Assembly (NCBI GenBank): GCA_016713905.1 | Contig: JADJOE010000001.1 | Coordinates: forward strand, 1,117,001-1,181,000 | Direction of reading: 5' to 3' | DNA from: Candidatus Vicinibacter proximus | Lineage (GTDB): Bacteria; Bacteroidota; Bacteroidia; Chitinophagales; Saprospiraceae | DNA: 64,000 nucleotides | Shown: piece after piece, positions 53,120 through 63,020 of the stretch | Position numbering within the stretch: position 1 is the first letter of the stretch | Layout: every line of letters starts with the position of its first letter | Made by a program: the position numbers and the translations under genes | Notes under the pieces: model-generated | What the model saw: the letters and a program-made list of their open reading frames with translations, nothing else | What the model was told of the DNA's origin: nothing | Database searches by the model: none

Positions 53120-55651
53120 ATGCTTCAACCAAGGAAGCCTTCTTTCTTTTCTCTTGTTCTGATCATTTGCTTCCAGTGGTCAACATTGCAGGCATTGGAT
53201 AAGCCCAAACTATTCCAAGCAGTTAGAATTTATCAACCCATTAGTATTGATGGTAGACTGGTTGAAAAAGAATGGTCTTTTTCGGATACCGCTGAAGGAT
53301 TTTTTCAAACTGAGCCATTGGTAGGAAAACCGGCAAGTTTTGAAACGAAAGTATATTGTCTTTATGATGATTATGCCGTTTATTTCGGAGCAAGACTTTT
53401 TGATCCTGAACCCGATAAAATACTTAAAGAGTTGTGCCTGAGAGACAATTCCAGTAATTCAGATTTGTTTAAAGTATTTATAGATTCCTACAGAAGTGGT
53501 TTAAACGGTTTTCTCTTTGCAGTGAATGCTGCTGGCGTTCAGGCAGACTATATTGTATCCAACAATGAAGAAGATTCGGAATGGGACGTAATATGGGATT
53601 CTGAGATCCAGATTGACCAGAACGGCTGGACCATAGAAATTAAAATACCCTATTCGTCCCTTCGCTTTCCCAAGTCATCCATACAAGAATGGAATGTTCA
53701 GTTTGGCAGAGAAATACGCAGATTCAGAGAGACCTCCTACTGGAATCCAATTGATCCTTTAATCAGCGGATGGGTACAGCAAAGTGGCGTATTGAACCAC
53801 CTGGATGGTATTAAATCTCCGGTCAGGTTGTCCATTACTCCTTACTTATCGGCTTATTTGAACTCAGATTACCAGCCTGAAGCAGCATCAGTGAGATTTA
53901 TTCTTGACCCTGCATACAGTATGGGTGCAGATCTTAAATATGGGATAAATGACGCTTTTACTTTGGATATGACATTGGTACCGGATTTTGGGCAGGTCAT
54001 TGCAGATCGTCGTGTTTTGAATTTATCTCCGTTTGAAATTTTTTTTAATGAGAATAGACAATTTTTTACCGAAGGAACAGAATTGTTTAACAAAGAAAGT
54101 CTATTCTATTCAAGACGGGTTGGTGGCCAACCATTTAATTATTTCAAAGTTTATGATGAATTGTCACCAACCGATGTATTGGTAAGAAATCCAAGTATAT
54201 CCCAACTGTATAATGCCACAAAAATTTCCGGTAGGACAAAAAAGGGAATGGGTATTGGTTTTTTTAACGCGGTGGAATCGGAAGAATATGCGATTATAAA
54301 AAATGAACGCGGAGAAGAAAGAAAATTTCTGACAAACCCACTCACTAATTACAATGTATTTGTTTTAGATCGCAACTTAAAAAATAATTCTGTGGTGAGT
54401 GTGACGAACACAAATGTTTTGCGTAATGGATCAGAATACGATGCCAACGTCACAGGAGGATCCTTCGAACTAAAAACAAAAAATCAAAAATATTCTGCAA
54501 AAGGACGAGGGGTATTGTCCCAAAAATATTTCTCCGATTCCATAGACCTTGGGTTCAGCAGCTCTTATGAATTTTCTAAAATAAGTGGTAATTGGACTTA
54601 TTCGTTGGGTCAGGTTATTGAGTCTGCAAATTACGATCCAAATGATTTGGGATTTTTATTTAGCCCAAATGAAAATTCTATATTAGCTTCTGTTGATCAC
54701 ACGCAATATAAAACTGCTGATAGTAAATTGCAACAAGTTAATGTAAGTGGCAGTTCCCGATATACCAGTTTATACGAACCCTTTGTATTCAGTGATTTCT
54801 ATCTTGATCTCAGTACTTTTATTCTGTGGAAAAGCAGAAATGCCATTGGAGTAAACATCAGATTAGAGCCTATCGTTACCAGAGATTATTTTGAACCAAG
54901 AACTGCAGACTTTAGCAAATATCTTGCGTGGCCGGTTAATTATACATTTGGTGGCTTTTTTTCTTCAGATTATCGCAAGGCTTTTGCACTCGATGTGAAT
55001 GGTTCATTTAGATTTTTTGATGCTCAGGGTCGCTCAAATTATGATTTTAACTTTTCACCCAGAATGAGGTTCAACGATCATTTTTCCTTATTTGCAGATT
55101 GGGGTGTGAATAGAAATCTTAAAGAACTGGGATACGTAAATAAAAATTTTGCAGATCAGCCTGTTCCGGAAATCCAAACAGAGGATATTTTAATGGGTTA
55201 CAGAAATCGTTGGATTGTGGATAATTCTTTGGGCTCCAGATATATTTTTAACAACAAGATGGGAATAAATCTGAGTATCAGGCATTACTGGGATCAAGTG
55301 ATTTACCATAATTTTGGGATACTTAGAGAGGACGGAAATGTTCAGATCATTGGTTACCAGGGATTAGATAAAACCAACAAACCAATCTTTGATCAAAATG
55401 TAAATATATTTAATATAGATCTTCAATACACATGGCGATTTGCACCGGGAAGTGACATCATCATCGTCTGGAAAAATCAGATTTTCAAACAAGACGATGC
55501 GTTTAATTATAGATATTTCAGAAACGTTTTTAATTTGATTGATGCTCCTCAATCCAATAGCATATCTGTAAGGATAATTTATTTTATGGATTATCTGAAA
55601 ATGTTTACCCAAAGGAAAAAAACAAATCCTTTTAAAACTGAAATAAATTAA
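53120..55651 (+). CDS. DUF5916 outer-membrane protein with carbohydrate-binding-like domain
   Basis: The 843-residue protein has a signal segment (LVLIICFQWSTLQAL). Residues ~35-230 form a CBM9-like domain: SIDGRLVEKEWSF, GKPASFETKVYCLYDDYAVYFGA, GFLFAVNAAGVQADYIV and WTIEIKIPYSSLRFP. The rest is the DUF5916 barrel-like region (DFGQVIADRRVLNLSPFEIFF, NRQFFTEGTELF, SRRVGG, and a long series of amphipathic strands). DUF5916 proteins are predicted outer-membrane proteins of unknown function, common in Bacteroidota. It is a single gene followed by a convergent TolC-like gene. Confidence 0.9.
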   Translation: MLQPRKPSFFSLVLIICFQWSTLQALDKPKLFQAVRIYQPISIDGRLVEKEWSFSDTAEGFFQTEPLVGKPASFETKVYCLYDDYAVYFGARLFDPEPDKILKELCLRDNSSNSDLFKVFIDSYRSGLNGFLFAVNAAGVQADYIVSNNEEDSEWDVIWDSEIQIDQNGWTIEIKIPYSSLRFPKSSIQEWNVQFGREIRRFRETSYWNPIDPLISGWVQQSGVLNHLDGIKSPVRLSITPYLSAYLNSDYQPEAASVRFILDPAYSMGADLKYGINDAFTLDMTLVPDFGQVIADRRVLNLSPFEIFFNENRQFFTEGTELFNKESLFYSRRVGGQPFNYFKVYDELSPTDVLVRNPSISQLYNATKISGRTKKGMGIGFFNAVESEEYAIIKNERGEERKFLTNPLTNYNVFVLDRNLKNNSVVSVTNTNVLRNGSEYDANVTGGSFELKTKNQKYSAKGRGVLSQKYFSDSIDLGFSSSYEFSKISGNWTYSLGQVIESANYDPNDLGFLFSPNENSILASVDHTQYKTADSKLQQVNVSGSSRYTSLYEPFVFSDFYLDLSTFILWKSRNAIGVNIRLEPIVTRDYFEPRTADFSKYLAWPVNYTFGGFFSSDYRKAFALDVNGSFRFFDAQGRSNYDFNFSPRMRFNDHFSLFADWGVNRNLKELGYVNKNFADQPVPEIQTEDILMGYRNRWIVDNSLGSRYIFNNKMGINLSIRHYWDQVIYHNFGILREDGNVQIIGYQGLDKTNKPIFDQNVNIFNIDLQYTWRFAPGSDIIIVWKNQIFKQDDAFNYRYFRNVFNLIDAPQSNSISVRIIYFMDYLKMFTQRKKTNPFKTEIN

Positions 55652-55847
55652 ACCGAGAGCCAACGCAAGGCTTTAAAAAAAAAACGGATCACATAGGTCA
55701 TTCACTTCTAATTCAAGAAAATTCAAAAAATTAATCCTTCCCGAATACCATAGACTAAAGCAAAATAAACATGGGCTATTAACCCTTGATTGTTCTGGAA
55801 TGAGCATTAAAAGCAGGAACTTAAACCCGTTCTGATGTAAGAATAAG

Positions 55848-57230
55848 TTAAATCTTACCCAAGGCTTTGTCCAGGTCCACTTTGGATTGTATAAGATTGT
55901 ATTGCGCTTCCAGCACATTAGCTTGTGCAGTATAAAGGTCTCTTTCTGCCTGGGTAATTTCCAGGGATGACCCTACTCCTTCTTTAAATTTTGTTTTTGT
56001 GGTTTGGTAAATACGATCTGCCAGATCCAAAGATTTCTTTCTGGATTCAAGTGTAGCCAACGCATTTATATACTGCGTCTTTGCATTCTGAAATTCAAGA
56101 TCCACTCCTCTTTCAAATTCTGCAAATTGCATTTTGGTTTTTTCGTTTTGTGTTTTAGCTCTGTTGATTTTTGCTTTTCGGTCCAAACCATCAAAAATTG
56201 GAATGTTGAGATTTAGTCCTGCAATAGTCGTAGGGAACCATGAATTTTCATTATTGTCAAACAAATTATTGCGTTGTAAAACTTCTTGATGACTGACAAA
56301 ACCGCTCAGACTTGGTAAGTAGGACGCCTTTAGCCTCTTGATGTTTATTTCTGTAAGCTCCAATCCTTTTGCGATCACCGGATATTCAGGTCTTAATTGG
56401 GTGTTCAGTTTGAAAGAAGGATCCATTATTTCCAGATAAGATTTATCCAGAATTTGTTTAAAGGATTCTGTTTGCACCAATTCTTTATCTAGCGGAAAAT
56501 TCATTTGGAATTTCAAAACGTTTTGTGTGATCCCATCGAGTCTGGCAAGTTTTTCCCTTTCCGTCCTAAGTGTCTGAAGGGAGAGCTCAATTCGATCCAC
56601 ATCCAATTTTTCCGAAAAACCAACCTTGTAAATTTCATTGACTTCTTTATATACCTTTTCAAGATTTGCAATGTTCTTATCCAGGATGATCAAATTCTCT
56701 TTGATGGATAGAGCACCCATATAAGCTTTGGTAACTCTGTATCTTAGGTCCGCTTCAGTCTGGTTAACCTGCAATTGTATTAAATCAGAATAAAGTTTCT
56801 GCGCTTTAAGTCCTACAATAAAACTGCCATCAAAGATCAATGTACTTAATTGGACACCTGCCGTTAGGTTATTTTTTAATCCAAATTGCGCAGGAAACCC
56901 GGAGCCATAATTGATGTCTCGTCTTGGCAATACATTTTCATCAAAAAGCACGTTATACACTGCCGGAGAAATAAAGTCAGGCAGAATACTGGTAGGGATG
57001 TTGATGAAATGATTGTAACCGACGGATGCATTTAATTTAGGAATACCAATGGACTTGTATTCCAATATTTGATCTTTTGCATCCTGAATGTCCAATTTTT
57101 GAATATTTAGCGAATTGCTGTTTTGCCTGGCATAATTGATGGCTTGTTCCAGGTTGAATTCATTGGCATTTTGTCCAAAAAGTCCAAAACAAAAGAGCAT
57201 AGATAAAAGAAGGAAGGTATTTTTTTTCAT
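55848..57230 (-). CDS. TolC-family outer-membrane efflux protein
   Basis: The 460-residue protein has a signal peptide (MKKNTFLLLSMLFCFGLFGQ). It shows two related halves of long helices with short strand insertions, as in TolC: FNLEQAINYARQNSNSLNIQ, DIQDAKDQILEYKSIGIPKLNASVGYN, then GLELTEINIKRLKASYLPSLSGF and LEITQAERDLYTAQANVLEAQYNLIQSKVDL. It should form the trimeric exit duct of a tripartite efflux or type I secretion pump. No membrane-fusion protein or pump gene is adjacent here. The stop is close to the convergent DUF5916 gene (~200 bases). Confidence 0.92.
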   Translation of the reverse strand: MKKNTFLLLSMLFCFGLFGQNANEFNLEQAINYARQNSNSLNIQKLDIQDAKDQILEYKSIGIPKLNASVGYNHFINIPTSILPDFISPAVYNVLFDENVLPRRDINYGSGFPAQFGLKNNLTAGVQLSTLIFDGSFIVGLKAQKLYSDLIQLQVNQTEADLRYRVTKAYMGALSIKENLIILDKNIANLEKVYKEVNEIYKVGFSEKLDVDRIELSLQTLRTEREKLARLDGITQNVLKFQMNFPLDKELVQTESFKQILDKSYLEIMDPSFKLNTQLRPEYPVIAKGLELTEINIKRLKASYLPSLSGFVSHQEVLQRNNLFDNNENSWFPTTIAGLNLNIPIFDGLDRKAKINRAKTQNEKTKMQFAEFERGVDLEFQNAKTQYINALATLESRKKSLDLADRIYQTTKTKFKEGVGSSLEITQAERDLYTAQANVLEAQYNLIQSKVDLDKALGKI

Positions 57231-57478
57231 AAAAAAAGAATAAGTACAAAGATCTAAGGTTCGTTTAAAGTCTAGCTATCCTAAAAGACCATTAAATGCA
57301 ATTTAACAAATTATCTTCGTTAAGGTTCTCTGTTTTCAGAGTTTGGCAGAATAATTATCAATTTAAAAAATGAGAGGAATAGAGCTTTGACTTTGCTAAT
57401 TGGCATGTGTTATAAACCTTAAGAATTCTTCGGGTGTTTATGGAAAGCTTCTTAGATTCGCCTGTTTTTTAAGAAATT

Positions 57479-57805
57479 ATGCCTAAATACTTTGTATACA
57501 TTTTTAGTCTGTTCTTTTTTACCTCCTGTAATTCAGGGAGTAGAAATCAGGATGGCTCAATGACCGGAAAGCAAATTTTTAAATCCAATTGTGTGAGTTG
57601 TCATGGGATAAAGGGTGATTTGATGACCAATGGGGCCAGAAATCTAAAGGAATCTAACCTGAGTTTAGAGGAGAGGATTTTGATCATCCGAGATGGCAGG
57701 AATATCATGACGTCCTTTCGGGAAAAATTAAGCAAGGAACAAATTCGTAAGGTGGCTGAACACACCATGACATTAAGAGATTCGATCCCACCAGATGGAA
57801 AATAA
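57479..57805 (+). CDS. Small cytochrome c lipoprotein
   Basis: The 108-residue protein has a lipobox (LFFFTSC, Cys17). A single class I heme c site is seen: CVSCH (38-42), then NLKESNLSLEERILIIRDG and a likely Met ligand in GRNIMTSF (Met77). It should be a periplasmic electron carrier or part of a redox enzyme. It overlaps the start of the epimerase gene by 11 bases, so the two are co-transcribed, though no functional link is evident. Confidence 0.9.
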   Translation: MPKYFVYIFSLFFFTSCNSGSRNQDGSMTGKQIFKSNCVSCHGIKGDLMTNGARNLKESNLSLEERILIIRDGRNIMTSFREKLSKEQIRKVAEHTMTLRDSIPPDGK

Positions 57806-58760
57806 AGGCATTTTACTGACAGGGGCTACCGGTTTTTTGGGATCTTATGTTCACCAAGCGTTAAGCAAAGATGTGGATCAGCCGCTCTGGCTCTGTTACC
57901 ATCAAACCCCACCGAAAACGGAATCCGACCGCTGGTTAGGAATAGACCTTTTGAAACCTTCAGAAGCAGAAGAGATTCTGCCAAAAATTGATACCATAAT
58001 TCATCTGGCAGGAAAGATCAGTTACCAAAAAAAGGACAGGGATGCCTTACGAAAGACCAATGTGTGGATGACCAGAGAGCTAATCAACAGTGCTCTGGCT
58101 TTTGGTGTAAAGAATTTTATTTTCATGAGTTCCGCCTCCACGATGGCTAAAGCAATTCAGCCATTGGTCTATACGGATAAACAGTCTTCCTCTCCGGTAT
58201 TTCACAGCTACTATGCCCGCACAAAATTTGAAGCAGAGCTGGAAGTGAGAAGGGGGGAAGCTGAAGGGATGCAGATTGTAATTTTGAATCCATCTTTGAT
58301 CCTTGGTCCAGGTGATTGGAACAAGGGTTCTTCATCCATCATTACAAAGGTAGCATCCGGGCTTCCTGCCTATCCTGCAGGTAGCCTTGGGTTGGTAGGA
58401 GCTGAGGATGTAGCAAAAGTGGTTGTGAAAGTAATCCGGGAAGGATTGTGGGGACAGCAACTTTTAATTAATGCAGAAACCTGGACCTACCAAAAATTTA
58501 TTTATACCATTTGTGAATTATTAAGTGTTAAACCACCGCAATTTCAGTCTAATGCACTGTTCGCTAATCTTGCAATCTGGAAAGATATGATATCAAGTAT
58601 GTTTCATAACAAGCAAAATATCATTACAACTGAAACAGCGTTTATGAGCGCACAATCGTTCTCTTATGAGTGCAATTCGTCAAATCAAGTGGTGAATATC
58701 AATTATCAGCCAGTGGAGGCAGTTTTAAAGCAGATGATAAACGAATATATCAATAAGTAG
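57795..58760 (+). CDS. NAD-dependent epimerase/dehydratase (extended SDR)
   Basis: The 321-residue protein has the Rossmann start GILLTGATGFLGSYV (GxxGxxG at 10-16), the strand end IIHLAGKISY, and a YxxxK catalytic pair in YYARTKFEAEL. NPSLILGPGDW is the typical C-terminal block of extended SDRs. The closest group is dihydroflavonol-4-reductase-like/cinnamyl-type SDRs, but substrate specificity cannot be read. It is encoded right behind a cytochrome c gene. A ~120-base spacer with no clear terminator precedes the PA-domain gene. Confidence 0.88.
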   Translation: MENKGILLTGATGFLGSYVHQALSKDVDQPLWLCYHQTPPKTESDRWLGIDLLKPSEAEEILPKIDTIIHLAGKISYQKKDRDALRKTNVWMTRELINSALAFGVKNFIFMSSASTMAKAIQPLVYTDKQSSSPVFHSYYARTKFEAELEVRRGEAEGMQIVILNPSLILGPGDWNKGSSSIITKVASGLPAYPAGSLGLVGAEDVAKVVVKVIREGLWGQQLLINAETWTYQKFIYTICELLSVKPPQFQSNALFANLAIWKDMISSMFHNKQNIITTETAFMSAQSFSYECNSSNQVVNINYQPVEAVLKQMINEYINK

Positions 58761-58881
58761 ATATTTATAAATTATTAATAAACAATATTTTATAATTTAA
58801 TAATATTAAAATATCTAATTTTTTCTTACCAACAAATCAAATATGCTTAACTTTATTCCTTAATAATAAAACAATTTTAAT

Positions 58882-60729
58882 ATGAAAAGAATTTTACTTT
58901 TTGCTTTTTTACTCACTATGGTTGCCGGACTTTCTGCACAGAAGGTAGTTTGTCTGGTTAACTCTCCGGCAAGTATTGCAGGGGATAAGGTATTTGTTGC
59001 TGCAGGATTCGGTGCTGATTTAAGTACTGGTACCTGGACTGCGGATGCTGTTATAGCTGAACCACTTCTTGCTTGCAGTGCCTTAACAAACGCTGCAGCT
59101 ATGGCCGGAAAAATTGCCCTTATTGAAAGGGGAACTTGTAATTTTGATCAAAAATGTCTGAATGCACAGAACGCCGGTGCTATCGGTGTGGTAGTAATGA
59201 ACCACAATGTAACTTCAAATCGCGGAGGGGCTCCTTATGTAATGGGGGTTGCTACTGCCAGTATTGCCAGTCAGATCACCATTCCTTGCGTAATGGTTGG
59301 TTATGATAACAATGTAGCTTTAAAGGCTGCGATTGCAGCAGGAACCGTAAACATAACACTAGGTGTGGTGAACAAACAAGAAAATGATCTTGCTATGTAC
59401 ACCAAGGTAACTACTAATTATACAGAGCCTTATATCTTTAATTCATCCTGGGGTGCTATTCCTGTAGGATTGCTTCGCTCAGATGATGATTTTCCTTTCC
59501 AACCGGGTGGATTTTTTAACAACATTGGATCAAAAGATCAGACCAATGTTAATCTTAAAGCTACCATAACTAAAGGTGGAAATCAAGTATTTACACACAC
59601 AACCACGGATAATATTACAGTTGAGGTTGATTCTACAAGAGGTCTTTTGAATGATGCATTCATTTTAAATAAAGTGAGCGGCAACAGAGTTGGATCTTAT
59701 CAGTGTACTTACAATGTTTTTTCAAATGCTACTGAATTGTTGAGTTCTGATAATGTTTTGACCAGTTCCTTTGATGTGTCCAACAATTTATTGTGTAAAA
59801 GCCGTATCAATAATGCAGCTAAAGCTCCACTAGCAAACCAATATTGGGGCGGTGGAACAGGATTTAGAGAATTGCTTTCCCCATTCTTGTTAAAGTATGG
59901 TAAGGGAGTTCAGATTGACAGTATCTTTTCAGAAGTAGCTTCCAATGAGCCATTGGCGGGTCTTTATATTGAGGGAAGACTCTATCGCTGGAATGACTTA
60001 AACGCAGATAACGACATCCAAAATGACGAAATGGAAACTGTAGCCATCGGTTCTTATACTTTCCCGGGCACTGCTTCCGGAAACTTCGGAACTATCAGAG
60101 TTGGTTTGGAAGATTTAAATACTGGAGATCCTTTCCATACCGTTACAGAAGATGGAAGACTTTATTTTGCTGCAATTACTTACCAAGGTGGTGCTAATTC
60201 TTTGTTCAATGCATACGATGCATTCAATGGCCAAAGACAATATTTTAACCTTAAAGACGGTCTTCAGGAATTAGGATACCAGGATTGGCCCTACATCTCT
60301 GTAAGATCTCAGGATGCTGTAACAGGTGGTCCTAACATGGATGAGGCTGGTTTGTTCTATATTGATGACAACGGCGACCAAACGGCACAGGATGAAGAAG
60401 TTTGCTTTTTTGCACCTTCTATTGCTGTTCAGATGACTATTGTGGTAAATAATAAAGACATCAGCAATGAAATCGATGTAAATATCAAATTGACTCCTAA
60501 TCCGGTTAAAGATCAGTTGATCGCTGAAATTAAATTACCAGAAGCAACTGTAGTTAATTACCAGATCATTGATGCGCAAGGTCATCTTGTGTTCAACAAG
60601 GACGAAAAAAATGCTGCAAAGGATATCAATACTACCTTCAACCTTTCCGGGTTGAGCTCAGGTCAGTACTTCCTTAAAGTAAATACACCAAATGGTTTTG
60701 TGAAAAAAGCCTTTACAAAAGTGAATTAA
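58882..60729 (+). CDS. PA-domain T9SS surface protein
   Basis: The 615-residue protein has a signal peptide (MKRILLFAFLLTMVAGLSAQ). Residues ~50-160 form a protease-associated (PA) domain: AGKIALIERGTCNFDQKC, LNAQNAGAIGVVVMNH, and IPCVMVGYDN. A ~350-residue region of beta-rich type follows. It ends in a type A T9SS sorting domain (LTPNPVKDQLIAEIKL ... GLSSGQYFLKVNTPNG). PA domains usually sit in peptidases as substrate-guiding lids, but no peptidase motif is seen here. It may be a binding protein. A clear terminator follows. Confidence 0.88.
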   Translation: MKRILLFAFLLTMVAGLSAQKVVCLVNSPASIAGDKVFVAAGFGADLSTGTWTADAVIAEPLLACSALTNAAAMAGKIALIERGTCNFDQKCLNAQNAGAIGVVVMNHNVTSNRGGAPYVMGVATASIASQITIPCVMVGYDNNVALKAAIAAGTVNITLGVVNKQENDLAMYTKVTTNYTEPYIFNSSWGAIPVGLLRSDDDFPFQPGGFFNNIGSKDQTNVNLKATITKGGNQVFTHTTTDNITVEVDSTRGLLNDAFILNKVSGNRVGSYQCTYNVFSNATELLSSDNVLTSSFDVSNNLLCKSRINNAAKAPLANQYWGGGTGFRELLSPFLLKYGKGVQIDSIFSEVASNEPLAGLYIEGRLYRWNDLNADNDIQNDEMETVAIGSYTFPGTASGNFGTIRVGLEDLNTGDPFHTVTEDGRLYFAAITYQGGANSLFNAYDAFNGQRQYFNLKDGLQELGYQDWPYISVRSQDAVTGGPNMDEAGLFYIDDNGDQTAQDEEVCFFAPSIAVQMTIVVNNKDISNEIDVNIKLTPNPVKDQLIAEIKLPEATVVNYQIIDAQGHLVFNKDEKNAAKDINTTFNLSGLSSGQYFLKVNTPNGFVKKAFTKVN

Positions 60730-60753
60730 TAAGTAATCTTATTAAACATATAG

Positions 60754-60788
60754 AAAGCCATTCCCATTTATTGGGGATGGCTTTTTTA
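60754..60788 (+). terminator. Rho-independent terminator after the PA-domain gene
   Basis: AAAGCCATTCCC and GGGGATGGCTTT form a 12-base stem (one G-T pair) around ATTTATT, followed by a T run. It lies ~25 bases after the stop. Confidence 0.85.
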
Positions 60789-60809
60789 TTTATTTAATTT
60801 TGATGCCAA

Positions 60810-63020
60810 ATGAAAAATCAGGAGATAGGAATTTTCGGAATTCGCCATCATGGTGCGGGATCTGCCCGTAGATTGATACAGGCATTGGAAGAATATAAGC
60901 CTGATGCCATTTGTATTGAGCTGCCCGCAGAATCAGAACCTTTGTTTGGTTTGCTGGGGGATGCTGACTTAGTGTCCCCTGTGGCCTTTTTGTGTTATCA
61001 GGTGACCAACGCCAACCGATTTTTTTATTTGCCGATGGCTGAATTTTCACCTGAATTTCAGGCCATACAATATGGCTTAAAAAATAAGATAGTATTGAAA
61101 GCAATGGATCTACCTGCCGCTCAAGCCCTGATCCCTGAGAACTTCAAGCTGAAGACCGAAGCCTCTTTAAATCTACATGAATTGAACATAACCAGAGATC
61201 CTCTGGGATATTTGGCCAGACGTCAGGGTTATAAAGACACAGAGCGATGGTGGAACAGTTACTTTGAGCATTGGACTGATCACCGTCAGTTGTTTGGCGT
61301 CATTCAGGATCTGATGGTTGAATTGAGAAAAATGAGCAAGGGACTGGATGATGAAGAAACCCTTATTCGTGAACAGCATATGAGAACAGTCATCAGGGAT
61401 ACCTTGCGTCTGGATGTTACAAAAGTAGCAGTGGTATGTGGGGCCTGGCATGGTCCTGTGCTTACCCTAGACATGGTTCAGAAAAAACAAACAGAAAAAA
61501 TTAAAAAATTAAAATCCGTCAACACAAAATGCACGCTTATTCCATGGTCTTATGAACGCCTTATTTTAAATCGGGCTTATACAGCAGGAATTGAATCTCC
61601 TGTTTGGTCTGAAGCTTTATTTAAAAATCCGGATACTGCCATAGCTTATTGGATGAGTAAAGCAGCACAGCTTTTGCGTCATTACGAATTCAACGTCAGC
61701 ACTGCAGAAGTGATCGATGCACAACGTCTGGCAGATCAATTGGCTGGAATGAGAGATTTGCCTTTACCCGGAATTGAAGAATTAATGGATGCAGCCACAA
61801 CCGTTTTTGGTCAGGGACGCTCGAACAAATTAGAGATCATCAGTCAGAAGTTGATAGTAGGGCATAAAACAGGTTCTGTTCCGCTTACGCAGGAAGCTTT
61901 GCCACTTGTACTTGAGTTCAAAGAGAAACTCCAAAAACTCAAGCTTATATCTTATTGGGTGGCCAATCCAAAAGAACATCTTGATCTGGACTTACGTAAA
62001 GAAAGGCATCTTGAAATCAGCAGGTTTTTATATCAATCCAAGTTGCTAGGTGTGCATTGGGCATATGAAAGATTGGTGGAAAGTAAATCTTTTGGAAATT
62101 TTCATGAATACTGGACTTTCCAATGGTCTCCGGAGTCAGAAATGGAATTGATCAGATCGGCTTTGTTTGGAAATAGTATAGAAGACTGCATCACCAAGCT
62201 ATTAACGGAGCATTTGGAAAAGGAAAGTGACTTGGGAATACTCGCAAATTTTTTGGAATACAGTCTTAAATCCGGTCTGCATTCCTTTTGGCCAACATTG
62301 TCCAATAGACTTCTAGCATTGAGTATCGATCAGCAAGATGTTGAAATTCTGGCAAAACTTGTAAAACCACTGATTGGAAGCCTTTCCTATGGAAGTATTT
62401 ATCAGATCAAACTCGATATACTTCAGGAACTTCTCTCCACTTTGATCACTAAGATCATTTTGCATTTTGGTGAGCAATCCCAACAGATAAATGACGAGAA
62501 AGCGCAAAGAATGTTAAATGTCTTTATTCTCTTGCATAGTTATTTTTACCATGACTCCATTAAAGATAACCTCCAATTATGGAAAGACGAATTACATAAA
62601 ATATCCGGGGATGAATTGTTACATCCCTTGATAAACGGTAAAAGTTGGTTTACTTTAATTGATGAGAAATGGGTGGAAGAATCAGCTTATTTATTGCAGT
62701 TGGAATATCAGTGTAACCATGTTGTGGATCCACAACATACTGCCAAGTGGATTGAGGGATTTTTACACAGTGCCAATGGTTTTTATTTTCTTAAAGATGA
62801 AGTGTTACGAATATTAGATCAATGGTTAGGTCAATTGCCAGAAGAGGAATTTAAAACCGTATTGCCATTGTTGCGCAGATCGTTTAGTAAATTGACAGAT
62901 TCAGAAATTATTCGAATACGAAGTAGAATTTTAAATCCACACACAGGTCCAAAAGATAGACTCCTTGTAATGCTTTTCGATGGAGAAAGAAGAAAAAAGT
63001 GGATCATTTTTACTCGCTGA
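60810..63020 (+). CDS. DUF5682 protein
   Basis: The 736-residue protein opens with GIFGIRHHGAGSARRLIQAL and DAICIELPAESEPLFGLLGD, the DUF5682 signature. A fold related to EreA/ChaN-like proteins has been suggested for this family (from memory). Blocks KAMDLPAAQALIPE, REQHMRTVIRD and VAVVCGAWHGPVLT also fit. DUF5682 genes usually sit with DUF5691, MoxR-type AAA and VWA genes, a cluster of unknown function that may act as a chaperone or stress system. Here it stands alone, ending in an 11-base convergent overlap with scpA. A DUF5691-like pseudogene is 30 kb away. Length fits the family and no break is seen. Confidence 0.88.
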   Translation: MKNQEIGIFGIRHHGAGSARRLIQALEEYKPDAICIELPAESEPLFGLLGDADLVSPVAFLCYQVTNANRFFYLPMAEFSPEFQAIQYGLKNKIVLKAMDLPAAQALIPENFKLKTEASLNLHELNITRDPLGYLARRQGYKDTERWWNSYFEHWTDHRQLFGVIQDLMVELRKMSKGLDDEETLIREQHMRTVIRDTLRLDVTKVAVVCGAWHGPVLTLDMVQKKQTEKIKKLKSVNTKCTLIPWSYERLILNRAYTAGIESPVWSEALFKNPDTAIAYWMSKAAQLLRHYEFNVSTAEVIDAQRLADQLAGMRDLPLPGIEELMDAATTVFGQGRSNKLEIISQKLIVGHKTGSVPLTQEALPLVLEFKEKLQKLKLISYWVANPKEHLDLDLRKERHLEISRFLYQSKLLGVHWAYERLVESKSFGNFHEYWTFQWSPESEMELIRSALFGNSIEDCITKLLTEHLEKESDLGILANFLEYSLKSGLHSFWPTLSNRLLALSIDQQDVEILAKLVKPLIGSLSYGSIYQIKLDILQELLSTLITKIILHFGEQSQQINDEKAQRMLNVFILLHSYFYHDSIKDNLQLWKDELHKISGDELLHPLINGKSWFTLIDEKWVEESAYLLQLEYQCNHVVDPQHTAKWIEGFLHSANGFYFLKDEVLRILDQWLGQLPEEEFKTVLPLLRRSFSKLTDSEIIRIRSRILNPHTGPKDRLLVMLFDGERRKKWIIFTR